Source: Peteryoungia rhizophila
GTDB taxonomy: Bacteria > Pseudomonadota > Alphaproteobacteria > Rhizobiales > Rhizobiaceae
Assembly (NCBI RefSeq): GCF_004912145.1
Contig: NZ_STGT01000001.1
Coordinates: 496,001 to 560,000, forward strand
Length of the DNA stretch: 64,000 nucleotides
Reading direction: 5' to 3'
Shown here: positions 19,867-29,763 of the stretch, piece by piece
Layout of the letters: the number at the start of each line of letters is the position of its first letter
Numbering within the stretch: position 1 is the first letter of the stretch
Notes under the pieces: generated by a model
What the model was told of the DNA's origin: nothing
The model's input: only the letters and a program-made list of their open reading frames with translations
Databases searched by the model: none
Position numbers and translations under genes: made by a program

Positions 19867-22383
19867 TTACAGGGCCGCGTGTTCCAGTGCGCCCTCTTCC
19901 AGCCGTGTCTTTCTCCTGCTGCGCCAGTCACCGAGGAACAGGAGGATGGGCGCTGCGATGAAGACCGAGGAGGACGCGGCGATGAAGATGCCGAAGACCA
20001 TGGGGACGGCAAAGCTCTCGACCGCGCTGCCACCCCAGATCGCCATTGGCAGCATGGCGAGGAAAGCCGTCGCCGAGGTGTAGATGCTTCGGGCGAGCGT
20101 TTCGTTGATCGAGAGATTGATCAGGTCGCGGAACGGCATGGCCTTGTAAAGGCGCATGTTTTCCCGCATCCGGTCGTAGACTACCACCTTGTCGTTGACG
20201 GAGTACCCGACCAGCGTCAGGAGCGCTGCGATTGCCGTCAGATTGAAGTCGAGGCCCGTCAGCGCGAAGAAGCCGATCGTCTTCGTCACATCGAGGATGA
20301 GCGTGGCGATCGCGCCGACGGCAAAGGGCCAGTCGAAGCGCACCCAGATGTAGACGAGCATGGCGAGCGAGGCGAGGATGACGGAGGTGAGGCCTGCCGT
20401 CGCGAGTTCGCCGCTGACCTTGGGGCCTACCACTTCTGTCCTTTCGATCTTCGCGGAAGCATCGATCGTCTGGATGGCCTCGCGGACCTTGGTGACGGCA
20501 TCCGTCTGCGCCTGCTCTCCGCCCGGCTGGCGTTCGAGGCGGAGCATGACGTGATTGCTGTCGCCGAATTCCTGCAGAGCCACTTCGCCGAGGTTCAGCG
20601 CCTCGATGCCGGAACGATGACCTGAGAGATCGGCCGACCCGGAGGTGGAAAGCTCGAGCTGGATACCGCCCTTGAAATCGACGCCGTAGTTCAAGCCCGG
20701 CGTGATGAACAGGATGACGGATGAGATCGACAGGAAGGCGGAGACGGCGATGCCGAACATGCGCGCCTTCATGAAGTCGATCTTCGTGCCATCCTTGATC
20801 AGCTTGAACGGCAGGAGCGGCTTGATGGCAATCGTCTTCAGCTTGTAGCGGCGGGCGATCGAGACCATGGCGACGCGCACGACCGAGACGGCCGTGAACA
20901 TCGAGATCGCGATGCCAAGGCCCATGGTGACGGCAAAGCCACGGACAGGGCCGGAGCCGAACCAGAAGAGCAGAACGGTGGCGATGAGGGCGGTGACATT
21001 GCTGTCGATGATGGTTGAATAGGCCTTGGCAAAGCCATGGTCGATGGCCGCGAAGGCCCCTCGCCCCTTGCCCGCCTCCTCGCGAATACGCTCGTTGATC
21101 AGGACGTTCGCATCGACAGCGAGGCCAATGCCGAGCACGATGCCGGCGATGCCCGGCAGGGTGAGCGTGGCCCCAAGCATCGTCAGGCCCGCAAAGGTCA
21201 GGACGACATTCAGCGTCAGCGCCAGGACGGCAAGCAGGCCCCAGGTGCCGTAGAGCGCCAGGATAAAGGCAACGACGAGGCCGAAGCCTGCGAGGCCGGA
21301 CATGATGCCCATTTCGATCGCGTCGCTGCCGAGGTCCGCTCCGACCGTGCGTTCTTCGATGACGGTCAGCTTAGCCGGTAGCGCCCCGGCCCGCAGCAGC
21401 GCTGCGAGTGTATTGGCCTCATCGACCGAGAAGTCCCCGGAGATCTGCCCCGCGCCGCCGGTGATCGGTTCACGGATCACGGGGGCGCTCAGCACCTTGT
21501 CGTCGAGCACGATCGCGAAGGGACGACCGACATTGTCGCGCGTGATGCGGGCGAAACGTTCCGCACCGACGCCATCGAAGCGGAAGGAAACGACGGGCAG
21601 GCCGCCCTGCTGGTCGAACTGCACGCGCGCATCGGTGAGCCGATCGCCGGCCACGAGCACGGTCGACTGGACGGGATAGGTGCGGCCGTCGTCATCCTCC
21701 AGCGTCTTGACGCCGGCGGCGCCCGGCTCCCCGAGCAGATGGAAGCTCATCTTGGCGGTGGTGCCGAGAAGCGCGCGCAGTCTCGAAGGATCCTGCTCGC
21801 CGGGAAGCTGGACGAGGACGCGATCGCTCCCGACGCGCTGGATGGTGGGCTCGGCGACGCCTACCTGGTCGACGCGCTGGCGGATGACTTCGAGGCTCTG
21901 CTCGACCGCCTGGCTGATGCGCGCGGTGACCCCCTGCTCGCTCGGCGCCAGTCTCAATGTGTCGGAACCGCTCGTGGCAATGTTCAGCTCGGGAGCGCCG
22001 GTACCGGTCAGCGTAACCGTCGGGTTGTTGAGAACCGCGAGGGCCTCGTTCGCAGCGCTCATCCGTGTGGGATCGGCGAGGACAACCTCCACGGAACCGC
22101 CGTCGCGGCGCACACTGCGGGTCTGAATGCGGGCTTCCAGAAGGGTTGAGCGAACCTCCTGGGTGAGGCTTTGAAGCCATTCGTCCGTGAGCGCCGGACG
22201 GTCCACTTCGAGGACGAGATGGGAGCCGCCGCGCAGGTCGAGGCCGAGGGATACACGTTCATGCGGCAGCCAGGACGGCAGCCTGGAAAGGGTGGAGTCC
22301 GGCAGGACATTCGGGAGTGCGACAAGCAGACCGAGCAGGATGACGAGCATATAGCTCATCACCTTGGAGAGAGAGTTTTTCAT
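19867..22383 (-). CDS. secDF: Fused protein-export membrane protein SecDF
   Basis: This 838-residue protein joins SecD (about 1-520) and SecF (about 530-838), each with six helices and a periplasmic head. SecD features are 'VSLGLDLRGGSHLVLEVD', the P1 head, and 'GIAGIVLGIGLAVDANVLINERIREE' with the conserved Asp of the proton path. SecF features are 'LNYGVDFKGGIQLELS' and 'YSVNDKVVVYDRMRENM'. It uses the proton gradient to pull translocating proteins out of SecYEG. Fusion occurs in many alphaproteobacteria. The Shine-Dalgarno match in front of the ATG is weak. Confidence 0.95.
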   Translation of the reverse strand: MKNSLSKVMSYMLVILLGLLVALPNVLPDSTLSRLPSWLPHERVSLGLDLRGGSHLVLEVDRPALTDEWLQSLTQEVRSTLLEARIQTRSVRRDGGSVEVVLADPTRMSAANEALAVLNNPTVTLTGTGAPELNIATSGSDTLRLAPSEQGVTARISQAVEQSLEVIRQRVDQVGVAEPTIQRVGSDRVLVQLPGEQDPSRLRALLGTTAKMSFHLLGEPGAAGVKTLEDDDGRTYPVQSTVLVAGDRLTDARVQFDQQGGLPVVSFRFDGVGAERFARITRDNVGRPFAIVLDDKVLSAPVIREPITGGAGQISGDFSVDEANTLAALLRAGALPAKLTVIEERTVGADLGSDAIEMGIMSGLAGFGLVVAFILALYGTWGLLAVLALTLNVVLTFAGLTMLGATLTLPGIAGIVLGIGLAVDANVLINERIREEAGKGRGAFAAIDHGFAKAYSTIIDSNVTALIATVLLFWFGSGPVRGFAVTMGLGIAISMFTAVSVVRVAMVSIARRYKLKTIAIKPLLPFKLIKDGTKIDFMKARMFGIAVSAFLSISSVILFITPGLNYGVDFKGGIQLELSTSGSADLSGHRSGIEALNLGEVALQEFGDSNHVMLRLERQPGGEQAQTDAVTKVREAIQTIDASAKIERTEVVGPKVSGELATAGLTSVILASLAMLVYIWVRFDWPFAVGAIATLILDVTKTIGFFALTGLDFNLTAIAALLTLVGYSVNDKVVVYDRMRENMRLYKAMPFRDLINLSINETLARSIYTSATAFLAMLPMAIWGGSAVESFAVPMVFGIFIAASSSVFIAAPILLFLGDWRSRRKTRLEEGALEHAAL

Positions 22384-22465
22384 TTGAAATCCAGCATGTT
22401 GCGACCGCGGCTTTCAAGCCGTGGCACAAACGGGTCGAGCCATCGGATGGATGGCGGCGAGACGG

Positions 22466-22873
22466 TCAGGCTGTGTGCTGGATCTGGGGAGGCGCGCGCG
22501 ACCAGTAAGGCTGCGGGGAAGCAGGGAATATGTTTGCTGCAAGATCTCGACGCAGCAGGTCGCCGTGGCGACACATCCACAATGTCGGGATATCAGGGTT
22601 GAGGCAGCCATCGCCGGAGCCACCGGGCCGTAGCTTCGGACGGGAGGACTGCTCCGATGCGGTCAGGAAACGGCTATCCCCATGACCAACCGCAAGCGTC
22701 TGTCCATTATCCGAACGAGACATCGCACCGGCGGTGGAGAGGCCGGGATGGAAACGGCCGAAGGCATCACCGCCGAACAGGAGCAGCAGCGAGGCAAACA
22801 GACTTGCGATGACGGCTTTGAAGTACACGCGCTGCCGTGGCGGCGCGTCATACCTCAGGCTTCGGTCTTCCAT
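22466..22873 (-). CDS. Hypothetical protein with one N-terminal membrane segment
   Basis: This 135-residue protein is not recognised. A hydrophobic run at about residues 19-37 ('AVIASLFASLLLLFGGDAF') could be a signal peptide or anchor. The rest is Ser/Pro/Arg-rich with two Cys close together and no known motif. GGAAGG lies six bases before the ATG, which supports translation. It sits between a GMC oxidoreductase and secDF on the same strand. It may be a real small gene or a fortuitous frame; the composition of the second half is unlike a folded domain. Confidence 0.4.
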   Translation of the reverse strand: MEDRSLRYDAPPRQRVYFKAVIASLFASLLLLFGGDAFGRFHPGLSTAGAMSRSDNGQTLAVGHGDSRFLTASEQSSRPKLRPGGSGDGCLNPDIPTLWMCRHGDLLRRDLAANIFPASPQPYWSRAPPQIQHTA

Positions 22874-22944
22874 GGTGATCCTTCCACGGAAGCATGTGGC
22901 ATATCACGCCCTGTTTTTCCACCCCGCCCCGTCAATGGCCGCCG

Positions 22945-24564
22945 TTATGCTCGGCGCTCCGCCTTGATCAGGTCGGCCGCCTTCTCGGCGATCATGACGA
23001 CCGGCGAAGCGGTGTTGCCTGAGACGATGCGGGGCATGATCGAGGCATCGACCACGCGCAGGCCCTGAAGTCCCGCGACGCGCAGCGAAGGATCAACCAC
23101 GGCCTCGGGATCCGGTCCCATGCGGCAGGTCCCGACCGGATGAAAGATCGTGGTGGCGATATCGCCAGCCTTTTGCAGAAGGGCTTCGTCATTTTCGAAC
23201 TCACGACCGGGCAGGATTTCTTCGGGCTTGTAGGGGCGCAGCGCCGCGGCCGACATGACCTGTCGTGCCTGCCGGATGGCCGCGACGGCCACGCTCCGGT
23301 CATGGTCGGTGGAGAGATAATTCGGACGGATTTCCGGCTGATGGGCCGGATCGGTCGAAGCAATGTGGCAGGTGCCGGCGCTGGTCGGTCGCAACTGGCA
23401 AACCGAGACGGTGATCGCCGGAAATGGATGCAACGGGTCGCCAAGCTTGTCGGTCGAGAGCGGCTGGATGTGATACTCGATATCCGGCCGGTCTTCTTGC
23501 GGGCCCGACCGCGTGAACATGCCGAACTGACTCGGCGCCATTGACATGGGCCCGGAGCGGAACAAGGCATATTCGGCGGCGATCTGCATCTTGCCGCGCC
23601 AGGAATTGGCCAGCTGGTTGAGCGTCACGGTGTTCTGCACCTTGAAAACGGTGCGGATCTGCAGGTGATCCTGCAGGTTTGCCCCGACGGCAGGCTTTGC
23701 GAGATTGACGTCGATGCCGAGGGACCCGAGGCGTGCGGGGTCGCCGATACCCGAGAGTTCGAGAAGCTTGGGCGAGTTGATGGCGCCTGCGGCGAGGATC
23801 ACTTCGCCTGCGGCCTTGGCCGAGAACGAGCCTGCGGGCGTGCGATAGTGGACGCCGGTTGCGCGTTTGTCTTCGAAGGTCAGGCGTTCGACCAAGGCAT
23901 GCTGGACAAGGCGCAGGTTAGGGCGTCTCAGCGCCGGCCTCAGGAAGCCGCGTGCCGTGTTCCAGCGCACGCCCTTGTGCTGGTTGACGTCGAAGAAGCC
24001 GGAGCCTTCGTTGTCACCGTCATTGAAATCGGCGCGCGGCTCGATGCCGAATTCGCGCGCACCTTCCTGGACGGCCTTGAGGATATCCCATTTCAGGCGC
24101 TGGCGGCTGACCTTCCAGGGGCCGCCGGTCGCATGCATTTCCCCTGACGGCCCGTGATAGTCCTCGGACTTTCGAAAATAGGGCAGCACATCCGACCAGC
24201 CCCAGCCGGGATTGCCGAGGTCACGCCAACCGTCGTAATCGGCCGCCTGGCCGCGCATGTAGATCATGCCATTGACCGAGGTGCAGCCACCGAGCACCTT
24301 GCCGCGCGGATAGGCGAGGCTGCGGCCATTGAGGCCCTCTTCGGGTGCCGTGCGCATCATCCAGTCGGTGCGCGGATTGCCGATGCAATAGAGGTAGCCG
24401 ACCGGGATCTGCACCCAGTGATACAGGTCTGAGCCACCGGCTTCCAAGAGCAGCACGCGGACCGTCGGATCCTCCGTCAGGCGGGCGGCGAGAACGCAGC
24501 CTGCGGTTCCTGCCCCGACGATGACATAGTCGTAGTCGCCATCGAGCCGTGTCTTGTCCTGCAT
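22945..24564 (-). CDS. GMC-family FAD oxidoreductase (choline/alcohol dehydrogenase-like)
   Basis: This 539-residue flavoprotein has the FAD Rossmann motif at residues 14-20 ('VIVGAGTAGCVLAARL'), GMC signature 1 ('GKVLGGCTSVNGMIYMRG'), signature 2 ('AAGAINSPKLLELSGIG') and the C-terminal catalytic 'FHPVGTCRMG', 'DASIMPRIVSGNT'. Such enzymes oxidise primary alcohols or polyols and pass electrons to a quinone or oxygen. It begins 59 bases after the FGGY kinase, so it may be the last gene of the sugar/polyol operon. A GAGGA element precedes the ATG. The substrate cannot be assigned; BetA, PEG dehydrogenase and AlkJ all share these motifs. Confidence 0.88.
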   Translation of the reverse strand: MQDKTRLDGDYDYVIVGAGTAGCVLAARLTEDPTVRVLLLEAGGSDLYHWVQIPVGYLYCIGNPRTDWMMRTAPEEGLNGRSLAYPRGKVLGGCTSVNGMIYMRGQAADYDGWRDLGNPGWGWSDVLPYFRKSEDYHGPSGEMHATGGPWKVSRQRLKWDILKAVQEGAREFGIEPRADFNDGDNEGSGFFDVNQHKGVRWNTARGFLRPALRRPNLRLVQHALVERLTFEDKRATGVHYRTPAGSFSAKAAGEVILAAGAINSPKLLELSGIGDPARLGSLGIDVNLAKPAVGANLQDHLQIRTVFKVQNTVTLNQLANSWRGKMQIAAEYALFRSGPMSMAPSQFGMFTRSGPQEDRPDIEYHIQPLSTDKLGDPLHPFPAITVSVCQLRPTSAGTCHIASTDPAHQPEIRPNYLSTDHDRSVAVAAIRQARQVMSAAALRPYKPEEILPGREFENDEALLQKAGDIATTIFHPVGTCRMGPDPEAVVDPSLRVAGLQGLRVVDASIMPRIVSGNTASPVVMIAEKAADLIKAERRA

Positions 24565-24623
24565 GGTCTGTCCTCTTGTTGGCGATTTTGATCGCCGATA
24601 TTCGACCGCGTTTCGCGTTCGGC

Positions 24624-26123
24624 CTAGGGCTTCAGGCGGAGCGCGTTCCAGAAATCCCGCATCTGATCGGTCAGGGCCAGATAGACTTCGTATCGCCTGC
24701 GAAAATGCTCCGTCAATTCGACATTCGGCCGGAAATCGCGGGCCGAGCGGGTCATGGCGGCAACTGCCTCTTCATAGGAGGCATAGAGACCGATCGCGAC
24801 CGTCGCACCGATCGCGGCCCCCAGTGCGCCAGTCTCCCGGGCCTCCGCAACCGTGAGCGGGATCTCCAGGACATCGGCCATCATCTGCGGCCAATGGGGG
24901 CTGCGCGATCCCCCGCCGGACATGACTGCGCGATCGACGGACAGTCCGGCGTTGCGCAGCACTTCGATATGCCGTCGATGCTCGAAGCAGACGCCTTCGA
25001 AAAGCGCCCTGAGCATATGGCCCTCGCCATGCCAACCGGCGAGCCCGTAGAAGCCGCCGCGAAATTCGGCGCCGAGGCGCGAGCCGAAGATGAAGGGATG
25101 GAAGAGGGGATCATCCGCACGTGGGGCGACCTTGCCAACCTCTTCATTGCAGCGATCGAAGGCCTCGCCGCCATGGTCGCCGCGCATGCGGTGCACATAC
25201 CATTCGAGATTGGCGGCGGAGGTCGCGCTCGACTCGATGTTAACGTATCGCCCCTCCCCGAAAGTCGTGACCATGAAGACGTCGGGGCTGATGACGGGCT
25301 GATCGGCAAAGACCTGGTTGATGCTCCAGGTCCCCGCGATGACCGAGGCTTCACCGGCATGGATGACGCCCGAACCCATGGCGCTCGAGACGACGTCGAA
25401 GTAGCCACCGATCACGGGCGTGCCTTCCGCCAGACCCGTTGCCTTGGCGGCCGCTGCGGTGACCCGGCCGACAATATCTGCGGACTGGACTCGTTCGGGG
25501 AAGAAGGTCAAGGCATCCTCGAGGTGATAGAGGCCAAGCAAATCAGCGTCGAGTTCGCCCTCCGGCATGGCAAGCAGCCCGGCGCCGCTGAGGTCCGAGA
25601 TATCGTTGGCCAATCGTTCCGTCAGGCGGAAGTTGATGTAGTCCTTGCAGAACAGGACAGCGCCGATCCTGGCATAGGTCTCAGGCGCATGGCGCTTGAT
25701 CCAGGCCAGCAGGCTCGGTGTCTGCGACGGCCAGGGGCGCTGCAGGCAGCGCGCCTGGAGCGCGTCGCCGTTTTCGCGATCGAGTTCTGCGGCGATATCG
25801 GCTGCCCGGCTGTCCAGCGACTGGATGCCCTTCAATGGCTGGAAGGCCCGATCGAGCAGGTAGAGGCCGTTGCCATGGCCGGCACATCCGAGACCAAGGA
25901 TCCGTGTCGGATCGACACCGGACCTGGCGATGACCTCACGGATCGCCGCGCAGCCGTTTTCCCAGAGCTCGGAGAGATCACGCTCGACATGGCCGGGCTC
26001 GGGGAAGCTCGACTGGCCGTCGATGGCGCAGTGGGTAATCTGGTGGCCCTCCGTGTCGAAAAGCACGGCCTTGATGACCGTGTTTCCGACATCGACGCCC
26101 AAAATGTAATTCTTCTCAGCCAC
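24624..26123 (-). CDS. FGGY carbohydrate kinase (L-xylulose/erythritol-kinase-like), GTG start
   Basis: This 499-residue sugar kinase has the two-lobed ribonuclease-H-like ATPase fold. The N-terminal phosphate loop is 'LGVDVGNTVIKAVLFD', the catalytic Asp sits in 'VIGGYFDVVSSAMGSG', and the adenosine motif is 'VMSGGGSRSPHWPQMMADVL'. The segments 'GGYFDVVS' and 'ANLEWYVHRM' recall LyxK and EryA rather than glycerol kinase. The start is a GTG at 26123 overlapping the aldolase gene by 8 bases. It should phosphorylate the sugar or polyol brought in by the ABC importer of the same operon. The exact substrate is not known. Confidence 0.88.
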   Translation of the reverse strand: MAEKNYILGVDVGNTVIKAVLFDTEGHQITHCAIDGQSSFPEPGHVERDLSELWENGCAAIREVIARSGVDPTRILGLGCAGHGNGLYLLDRAFQPLKGIQSLDSRAADIAAELDRENGDALQARCLQRPWPSQTPSLLAWIKRHAPETYARIGAVLFCKDYINFRLTERLANDISDLSGAGLLAMPEGELDADLLGLYHLEDALTFFPERVQSADIVGRVTAAAAKATGLAEGTPVIGGYFDVVSSAMGSGVIHAGEASVIAGTWSINQVFADQPVISPDVFMVTTFGEGRYVNIESSATSAANLEWYVHRMRGDHGGEAFDRCNEEVGKVAPRADDPLFHPFIFGSRLGAEFRGGFYGLAGWHGEGHMLRALFEGVCFEHRRHIEVLRNAGLSVDRAVMSGGGSRSPHWPQMMADVLEIPLTVAEARETGALGAAIGATVAIGLYASYEEAVAAMTRSARDFRPNVELTEHFRRRYEVYLALTDQMRDFWNALRLKP

Positions 26124-26961
26124 GGTTGTATATATCCCATGCCTCTTCGCCGCTGGCGCACTGATGGATAATCGCCATCAGCGCCTTCACGACCGCCTTC
26201 GGATTGTCATGCTGATAGATGTTGCGTCCATAGACCATCCCGTTTGCGCCTTGAGCCATCAGGGCCGCTGATTTGGCAAGCACGACGCGCAGATCTTCGC
26301 GACCGCCGCCACGGACCAGAACCGGGCAGCGGGCGGCTTCGATGACCTTGTGGAAGTCCTCGGGATCGCTGGTTGGATCGGCCTTGATGATATCGGCGCC
26401 CATTTCGGAGGCCAGACGGACCAGCGTGACGATCTTCTCGGCGTCGCCATCCACCTGATAGCCGCCCCTGATATCATTGGGCAGCATCACCAAGGGCTCG
26501 ATCATCAGCGGCATGCCATAACGGTGGCAATCGGCGCGCACGCGGGAAATGTTTTCGACGCATTGACGGAAGAGTTCCGGCTCGTCCGGCAGCATGAACA
26601 GATTGACGACGACACAAGCCGCGTCCATCTCCAGCGCGCCGATGATCGGTTCGTGATGGTTTTGCAGTTGCGACCACATGCTGCGGTGGCGCGTGGAATT
26701 GTAGGGATTGCCCATGTCGATGCGCATCACCAGAGCCGGCTTGTCGCGCTCGGGTCTTGCCTGAAGGAGATCAGCCTGGCCATAGGCCATCTGGATGGCA
26801 TCAGGACCTGCTTCGACGAGCTTGTCCACCACGCCTGCCATGTCCTCCAGGCCGATCAGGAAGCTCGGCTCGTTGCAGACACCGTGATCGATGGCGACGT
26901 CGAGGCAGCCGCCCTGGCGAAACAGCCTGTTCATTCGTGCCTTCTTGGATATTCGTATCAT
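26116..26961 (-). CDS. Class I (DhnA/LsrF-family) aldolase
   Basis: This 281-residue TIM-barrel protein belongs to the DeoC/LacD/FbaB-LsrF family. The first strand carries 'LDVAIDHGV', and the Schiff-base lysine is expected at about K193 in 'GADIIKADPTSD'. The phosphate-binding loop follows in 'CPVLVRGGG' and 'GANGMVYGRNI'. It probably cleaves a ketose 1-phosphate to dihydroxyacetone phosphate and an aldehyde. The ATG at 26961 overlaps the dehydrogenase stop as ATGA, which fixes the start. LsrF proper acts as a thiolase on processed AI-2, but the linked binding protein does not support an AI-2 role. Confidence 0.85.
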   Translation of the reverse strand: MIRISKKARMNRLFRQGGCLDVAIDHGVCNEPSFLIGLEDMAGVVDKLVEAGPDAIQMAYGQADLLQARPERDKPALVMRIDMGNPYNSTRHRSMWSQLQNHHEPIIGALEMDAACVVVNLFMLPDEPELFRQCVENISRVRADCHRYGMPLMIEPLVMLPNDIRGGYQVDGDAEKIVTLVRLASEMGADIIKADPTSDPEDFHKVIEAARCPVLVRGGGREDLRVVLAKSAALMAQGANGMVYGRNIYQHDNPKAVVKALMAIIHQCASGEEAWDIYNRG

Positions 26962-28685
26962 GACGCCTTGTCCTTTTCCTTGCATCTGTCCTGAAGCATT
27001 GCGACCGAGACCCCGTAATAGGTCCCCAGTTCATCGATGAGTTGCCGCCGCTCCGCCAACATCTGCTCACCCGACCAGGCGAGTTCGCGGGCCATGACGG
27101 TCAGCAGGGTGTCGAGAATTTCGAGATCGATCTGGCCGGTGATCGCAAGGCTCGTGCGGCGGAGCACGATGTCGGCCAGGTGATGGACGTCTTCGCCCTG
27201 GATGAGCCAGAGGATTTCGGCGAGCGTCATCACACTTGTGGAGGACAAGGGAACATCGTCTGGGTGTCCGTCGCAGAAGGCCATCACATCGAAGGCCCGC
27301 GATCCATAGGTGGATGCCAGGTGATCGGCGCGGGCCTTGCTGATGGGAAACTCGCGCGAAAGCAGAGCCGACAACCGCTCGCCATCGGCCGGGTAGTTCC
27401 GGCCGCCACCGATGGGACGGTCAGCCGTCGTTGCAATGCGGGGACGGCCGAGGAAGGCGAGCACCTCGTCGGTCACCTGTTCGCCAAAGGCGCGGAAGGT
27501 CGTCCACTTGCCGCCGACCATGCAGAGCTGGGGCGGGTCGCTCTCGACGCGATGAATGACATGGCTGCGCGAGATCTTGCCCGTGAATTCCGCATCGCTG
27601 CGCGGCAGCGGCCGGATGCCGCTGAAGCTGAAGACGATATCGGAGGCGGCGATGGCGAGATCCGGAAAGACGGTGCGGGTGGCGGCGAGGATATAGTCGC
27701 GTTCCTCCGGCTCACAGCGCGTCCGCCCCGGCTTGTCGACCTTTATATCCGTCGATCCGGCCAGCACGCGGCCGAGATAGGGAAAGAGGATGCAGACCCT
27801 GTTGTCGGTGTTTTCGAAGAAAATCATGTGGCCGTTCAGGGCCTGATAAAGGGCGTCATTCGCGAGGATGAGATGCGAACCCTTGGTGCCGGTGACCGTC
27901 TTTTCGGCAGGTGCTGCGCCGTCGCTCAGCGCCGTGATCGTCTGGTCGATCCATGCGCCCGTGGCATTGACGATCATGCGGGGACGCACGACGATGAGTT
28001 CGTTCGAACCTTCCGCCGAGAGCTGGTAGCTGTCGCCGATCCGCAGGAGTTTCGCGTAGTTCAGCGCGATTGCCTGGGGCGCATCGCTTCGCGTGTCGAG
28101 GACGAGTTCGAGCGCCAGGCGTTCCGGCTGGCTGATCCAGGCATCGTAATAGGTCGCGGAATAGCGAACCTGAGACGTCAAGGCCGGCCAGAGAGCCCGG
28201 GTGCTACGGGCATTGCGGAACTGGTGGCGAGGGAGAAGCCGGTTCTTGCGGGTGACAAAATCATAGAGCGAGAGACCGGCCTTGATCGCGAGCGCCCCAC
28301 GGCTCGACGGTTTACCGACTGAGCCGAAGAAGGTCGCAGCCGCGTTGAAGAATCCGCTGAAGATTGAGTGGATCGGGATCGTCGTCGGTAGGGGCTGAAC
28401 CATGTGGGGAGCGAGCCTGAGCAGGGCATCGCGCTCGGCCAAGGATTCCCGGACGAGATTGAATTCGCCATTTTCGAGATATCGCAGGCCACCATGGATC
28501 ATGCGCGAGGGGGCGGCACTGCAGCCCGAGGCGAAGTCGTCCCGCTCGATCAGAAGCACGCGCAATCCCTGCAGCGCCAGATCGCGATAGGCGGCAATGC
28601 CATTGATGCCGCCGCCGACCACGACGACGTCGAAATCGCCGTCCTGTCGAATTCGCCTGAGCGCGTCCTCGCGGAATGTGGACAT
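26958..28685 (-). CDS. GlpD/EryB-like FAD-dependent sugar-alcohol-phosphate dehydrogenase
   Basis: This protein of about 575 residues is in the glycerol-3-phosphate dehydrogenase family: FAD motif 'VVVVGGGINGIAAYRDLALQG', 'SRMIHGGLRYLENGEFNLV', 'VNATGAWIDQ', 'FPYLGRVLAGSTD' and 'MVGGKWTTFRAFGEQ' mark the flavin and phosphosubstrate sites. In erythritol catabolism the related EryB oxidises erythritol phosphate. Here it would oxidise the product of the FGGY kinase, with electrons going to the quinone pool. The start at 28685 matches the family N-terminus; a TTG ten codons upstream is possible but has no better ribosome-binding site. True GlpD for glycerol is less likely, as the kinase is not GlpK. 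Confidence 0.86.
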   Translation of the reverse strand: MSTFREDALRRIRQDGDFDVVVVGGGINGIAAYRDLALQGLRVLLIERDDFASGCSAAPSRMIHGGLRYLENGEFNLVRESLAERDALLRLAPHMVQPLPTTIPIHSIFSGFFNAAATFFGSVGKPSSRGALAIKAGLSLYDFVTRKNRLLPRHQFRNARSTRALWPALTSQVRYSATYYDAWISQPERLALELVLDTRSDAPQAIALNYAKLLRIGDSYQLSAEGSNELIVVRPRMIVNATGAWIDQTITALSDGAAPAEKTVTGTKGSHLILANDALYQALNGHMIFFENTDNRVCILFPYLGRVLAGSTDIKVDKPGRTRCEPEERDYILAATRTVFPDLAIAASDIVFSFSGIRPLPRSDAEFTGKISRSHVIHRVESDPPQLCMVGGKWTTFRAFGEQVTDEVLAFLGRPRIATTADRPIGGGRNYPADGERLSALLSREFPISKARADHLASTYGSRAFDVMAFCDGHPDDVPLSSTSVMTLAEILWLIQGEDVHHLADIVLRRTSLAITGQIDLEILDTLLTVMARELAWSGEQMLAERRQLIDELGTYYGVSVAMLQDRCKEKDKAS

Positions 28686-28746
28686 GGAAGTACCGTTCGC
28701 TGGTTTTGAGGCCAACGTCCCAATTCTCTGTTGTGGTCTGTGATGG

Positions 28747-29763
28747 TTACCGGTCGAGTTCGACCAGGTGCTGCTGAATTCCGGCTGTTATGGTCGACAG
28801 TTCATGTTCGTTGAGCCGCAGCCGCGCAGCACCTGCATTCTCGATTGCCTGGGTGGGGTCGCGCGCACCGCAGAGCGAGAAGGTGATGCCCGGCTGGGCG
28901 ACCGTCCAGGCGATCACCACCTGGGCGACCGATGCCTGATGTTGGTCGGCGATCGTGCGGATCACGTCCATGAGGCGAGCGACCTTCTCCCGATTGCCGA
29001 GGCTGAAGCGTGGATTGCCATGCCGCTGGTCGTCATCCGCAAAGACGCGGTCGGGACCGATCTTTCCCGAGAGCAGGCCAAGCGCCAGCGACGAATAGCT
29101 GAGAATGGAAACCCCGTTGTCGATACAGGTCGGAACGAAGCTCGTCTCGATGTCGCGTTTCACCATGGAGTATTCCTCCTGGATCGCATCGAGCGCACCG
29201 GTTGCGAGATAGGCGGCCAGATCTGCCTTAGACACATTGCTGGCCCCGATCGAGCGGATCTTGCCCTCTTCCTTCAGCCGAAGCAGTTCTCCGACCGTCT
29301 CGGCAATCGGCGTCGTCGCATCCTGCCAATGGGTGACATAGTGGTCGATATAGTCTGTGCCCAAACGGCGCAGGCTTTGTTCGATTTCGTAGCGGATGGA
29401 GGACGGGCCCAGGTAGCGGTGAACCGGCTTGCCGGCCTGCTCGAAGAAGTAGGTCCCTTCTCCCACATGCCAGACGAGACCGCATTTGGAAACGAGCACG
29501 ACCTTGTCGCGCTGGCCTGCAATCGCCTTGCCGACGATGGTTTCTGCGAGCCCCATGCCATAGGCGGGTGCGGTATCGATCAGGGAGATGCCGGCATCCA
29601 CCGAGGCTCTGATGGCGTCGATCGATTGCTGCTCGTCAGTGCCGCCCCACATCCAGCCGCCGATCGCCCAGGTGCCGAGCCCCACGGCCGATGCCTTGAT
29701 GCCACTTCGGCCGATGGGCCTGATAACAATGCCTTTGTCCGTCACCGGATCATCCTTCCCCAT
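28747..29763 (-). CDS. Aldo/keto reductase
   Basis: This 338-residue NAD(P)H-dependent oxidoreductase has the AKR barrel. The catalytic tetrad is in order: Asp and Tyr in 'DTAPAYGMGLAE', Lys in 'VVLVSKCG', and His in 'DHYVTHWQD'. The cofactor region follows in 'IRSIGASNVS' and 'GARDPTQ'. It may interconvert an aldose and polyol feeding the kinase, or reduce the aldehyde produced by the aldolase. It overlaps the SorC regulator gene by 14 bases, which ties it to this operon. Confidence 0.88.
   Translation of the reverse strand: MGKDDPVTDKGIVIRPIGRSGIKASAVGLGTWAIGGWMWGGTDEQQSIDAIRASVDAGISLIDTAPAYGMGLAETIVGKAIAGQRDKVVLVSKCGLVWHVGEGTYFFEQAGKPVHRYLGPSSIRYEIEQSLRRLGTDYIDHYVTHWQDATTPIAETVGELLRLKEEGKIRSIGASNVSKADLAAYLATGALDAIQEEYSMVKRDIETSFVPTCIDNGVSILSYSSLALGLLSGKIGPDRVFADDDQRHGNPRFSLGNREKVARLMDVIRTIADQHQASVAQVVIAWTVAQPGITFSLCGARDPTQAIENAGAARLRLNEHELSTITAGIQQHLVELDR

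Noticed and set aside
24624..28685. Glycerol operon (glpK-glpD)
   Set aside because: The kinase resembles LyxK/EryA rather than GlpK, and the importer is RbsABC-like, not a glycerol facilitator or Glp-type ABC system.
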